From contig CBDVCD010000170.1 of the NCBI GenBank assembly GCA_965372385.1, positions 1 to 7,362 of the forward strand: DNA of 7,362 bases, written 5' to 3'. Positions 6,061 to 7,362 of the stretch are shown one piece after another. The DNA is from JASJBU01 sp965372385. Lineage in GTDB: Bacteria; Pseudomonadota; Gammaproteobacteria; Chromatiales; Chromatiaceae. The position numbers and the translations under genes are program-made. Every line of letters begins with the position of its first letter. Within the stretch, counting starts at the first letter, position 1. The notes beneath the pieces are model-generated. The model was not told the DNA's origin. It saw nothing but the letters and a program-made list of their open reading frames with translations, and did no database searches.

Positions 6061-6324
6061 GTGTACCCCGCCATAGATCCTGATATATTCAGCGAGTCAG
6101 GAAGGAGCTAGCCGCAAGGCATGCTTCGCAGGGAATGGTTGTTCCCTTCACAAGAGGCATAACGCCGCGGATGGCCCCTTCCTGGCTCGCCCGAAGGGAG
6201 CCCCCCAAATGTACCAGTACGGTGTTGCGACTCTTGGAAAGGGCTAGCCATTCCCTGCGAGCCGCGCCTTGTACTGGTGCATTTGGGTGGCTCTGAATGT
6301 ATCAGGATCTATGGTGGGGTACAC
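6061..6324 (+). repeat. 264-nt multi-stem foldback, candidate structured RNA or repeat
   Basis: The ends are a 31-nt inverted repeat (6061-6091 with 6294-6324, 29 of 31 matched). Immediately inside, 6092-6105 pairs with 6177-6190 (13 of 14), and 6198-6220 pairs with 6271-6293 (21 of 23). The three stems meet with no spacer on two sides and 7 nt on the third, a compact three-way junction. The loops of the inner two stems are complementary: 6116-6120 with 6266-6270 and a perfect 13-bp 6126-6138 with 6248-6260. A local hairpin at 6130-6147 (AGGGAA with TTCCCT) competes with this. Strand is given as plus because most imperfections become G-U pairs on that strand. No protein gene is contained in it. 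The right end overlaps the stop codon of the DUF2189 gene by one base, and I see no clear target duplication. With 5905-6060 it accounts for the 419-nt gene-free gap. Confidence 0.7.
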
Positions 6325-7130
6325 TATGCGACCGGTTCTTCCTCCCCGACCAGATCACGATACGCATGCCAGGTTGCATGAGCAGCTAGGGGAAAACCTA
6401 TAACCAGTCCTACATAAAGTGTCAGGAATCCGGCGGTGATGATCGCTAGCAGGATAGCTGCCCAGAGGAGCATTGGCAGGATGTTGTAGCGCACGGAATT
6501 CCAGCTGGTCTGAATGGCATCGAAGACATTGTTTGAGCGATCGAGCAGCATAGGTACGGAAACCGCGCTGATGCTGAAGATAACAAATGCAATGGCGGCG
6601 CCACAGGAGATGCCTACGGCGAGAAGCTGAGCACCCTCCCAGGTACCAAAGAGTGCAGAAACAAAGCCCTGCCATGTGGCCGGTGTGATTCCGGAAAATG
6701 TCAGGGCCACGACGAGCTGTGCAACTGTCACCCAAGCAATCAGCGCAACCACCAAAATAATGCCCATATTGAGGAGATTGAAGCTATTGCTCCTGACCGC
6801 GAGCAGGGTACTTTTCAGCGTGGGTATCTCTCCCTGTTCCAGCTGCCGGCTGATCTCATACAAACCTATACCCAACAGGGGCGCAACCATGAAAAAGCCT
6901 GCAAGCAGTAGTGGAAGTAGAATATACATGCCGCTGGCGATGACAGAGAGTGTCAGAAGATAGCTGACAATCATCAGGCCCAGGCCATAGGAGAGACTCA
7001 TGGCCGGCGCGGTCTGGATATCCTTCCAGCCGGCTGCCAGCCATTTCCAGACATGATCTGTGGTGATATCCCGGACTTGGGCAATGGTCACAGGCCGGGC
7101 GTCATAGTAATGTATCACTGCGTGGTACAT
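6324..7130 (-). CDS. DUF2189 family integral membrane protein
   Basis: The 268-residue product is an inner-membrane protein of the DUF2189 family, whose function is unknown. The conserved N-terminal signature is visible: VWKWLAAGWKDIQTAP (residues 28-43) followed by SLSYG (45-49) at the start of the first membrane span. About five to six hydrophobic segments follow, near 47-66, 69-90, 120-145, 168-190 and 218-250, the last long enough for two passes. The cytosolic ends are polar, and the C-terminus is acidic (GEEEPVA). The ATG at 7130 is chosen because GGAGGT at 7140-7135 lies just before it; an ATG seven codons upstream at 7151 would bury that site. The TAG stop at 6326-6324 touches the 264-nt foldback. 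The downstream formyltransferase cluster on the same strand is 419 nt away, so a shared transcript would have to pass through that element. Confidence 0.88.
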   Translation of the reverse strand: MYHAVIHYYDARPVTIAQVRDITTDHVWKWLAAGWKDIQTAPAMSLSYGLGLMIVSYLLTLSVIASGMYILLPLLLAGFFMVAPLLGIGLYEISRQLEQGEIPTLKSTLLAVRSNSFNLLNMGIILVVALIAWVTVAQLVVALTFSGITPATWQGFVSALFGTWEGAQLLAVGISCGAAIAFVIFSISAVSVPMLLDRSNNVFDAIQTSWNSVRYNILPMLLWAAILLAIITAGFLTLYVGLVIGFPLAAHATWHAYRDLVGEEEPVA

Positions 7131-7134
7131 GGTT

Positions 7135-7140
7135 ACCTCC
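7135..7140 (-). promoter_or_regulatory. Ribosome binding site deciding the DUF2189 start
   Basis: On the minus strand a full GGAGGT is followed by AACC and the ATG at 7130. This consensus site makes the 7130 start far more likely than the in-frame ATG at 7151. Confidence 0.8.
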
Positions 7141-7362
7141 CATTCTTCCATCCGATTGCAACGAAACTACATATACAAATTGGACTTCCATGAGTATGCG
7201 GAGTTTTGCTTCTTACCCATGCTTTGTATGGTGGAAATCTTAGTGTGAAGTGTATGTAGCTGAAGTATCTGGATAATCAGGAAATATTGTCAGTTAGTCG
7301 TTCTCCACACAGGGTATCGTTATGGCTCTATATTTAAGGTATTCAAGAAAGGCGATGACACG

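Noticed and set aside
6061..6324. Integron attC site, group II intron or IscB-associated RNA
   Set aside because: There is no attC core site pair, no intron domain V-like hairpin that I can identify, and no nearby endonuclease or reverse transcriptase gene. The call stays open.
7322..7362. ATG opening a plus-strand frame that runs off the window end
   Set aside because: Only 13 codons are visible, with a weak AGGG upstream. This is too little to call a gene, though a partial gene is possible.

Overview
The window looks like chromosomal DNA from a gammaproteobacterium. The support is a YggX iron-trafficking protein of ordinary proteobacterial form, a Pseudomonas-type YbaK-domain deacylase, a DUF2189 membrane protein, GGAGG-type ribosome binding sites, and moderate GC content with AT-rich intergenic stretches. 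An environmental lineage, for example a sulfur oxidiser, is my guess from the gene mix and is not shown by the sequence.

Layout. Bases 1-160 are AT-rich and carry no gene I can support. Bases 163-483 (+) hold an open frame that resembles the extreme C-terminus of a Tc-toxin A subunit and has no body in front of it. A YbaK/ProX-like aminoacyl-tRNA deacylase (1178-708, -) is divergent from a 77-residue membrane microprotein with a DRR-repeat tail (1357-1590, +). Next comes an IscA/HesB-type iron-sulfur protein (1702-2079, +) whose stop codon directly abuts an ATP-grasp ligase (2080-3330, +). A 181-bp foldback element flanked by TAA direct repeats (3334-3514) fills almost the whole gap to the convergent yggX (3811-3521, -). 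Reading leftward on the minus strand, a compact cluster runs formyltransferase (5904-4969), AmrS-like radical SAM enzyme (4965-3907), an overlapping 39-codon small ORF (3914-3795) and yggX (3811-3521). The members overlap or lie 3 nt apart. Upstream is a 419-nt gap containing an elaborate 264-nt foldback (6061-6324), which ends on the stop codon of the DUF2189 membrane protein gene (7130-6324, -).

How the genes may work together. The central block is rich in iron-sulfur and iron functions: an A-type Fe-S protein, a radical SAM enzyme with extra cysteines, and the Fe(II)-trafficking protein YggX. It also contains two enzymes that could modify a small molecule or peptide, an ATP-grasp ligase and an N10-formyl-THF-type formyltransferase. 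The two convergent clusters may belong to one pathway, but their substrates are unknown, and no AmrA or AmrB partner of the radical SAM enzyme is present here.

The most unusual feature is the 6061-6324 element. A long basal stem opens without spacer into two further stems. Their loops are complementary to one another over 18 of 23 positions, including 13 contiguous perfect pairs. Four of the five stem imperfections are G-U-compatible only if the plus strand is the RNA. It could be a structured RNA or a transposon-derived repeat. No tRNA, rRNA, CRISPR array, complete insertion sequence or convincing intrinsic terminator was found.
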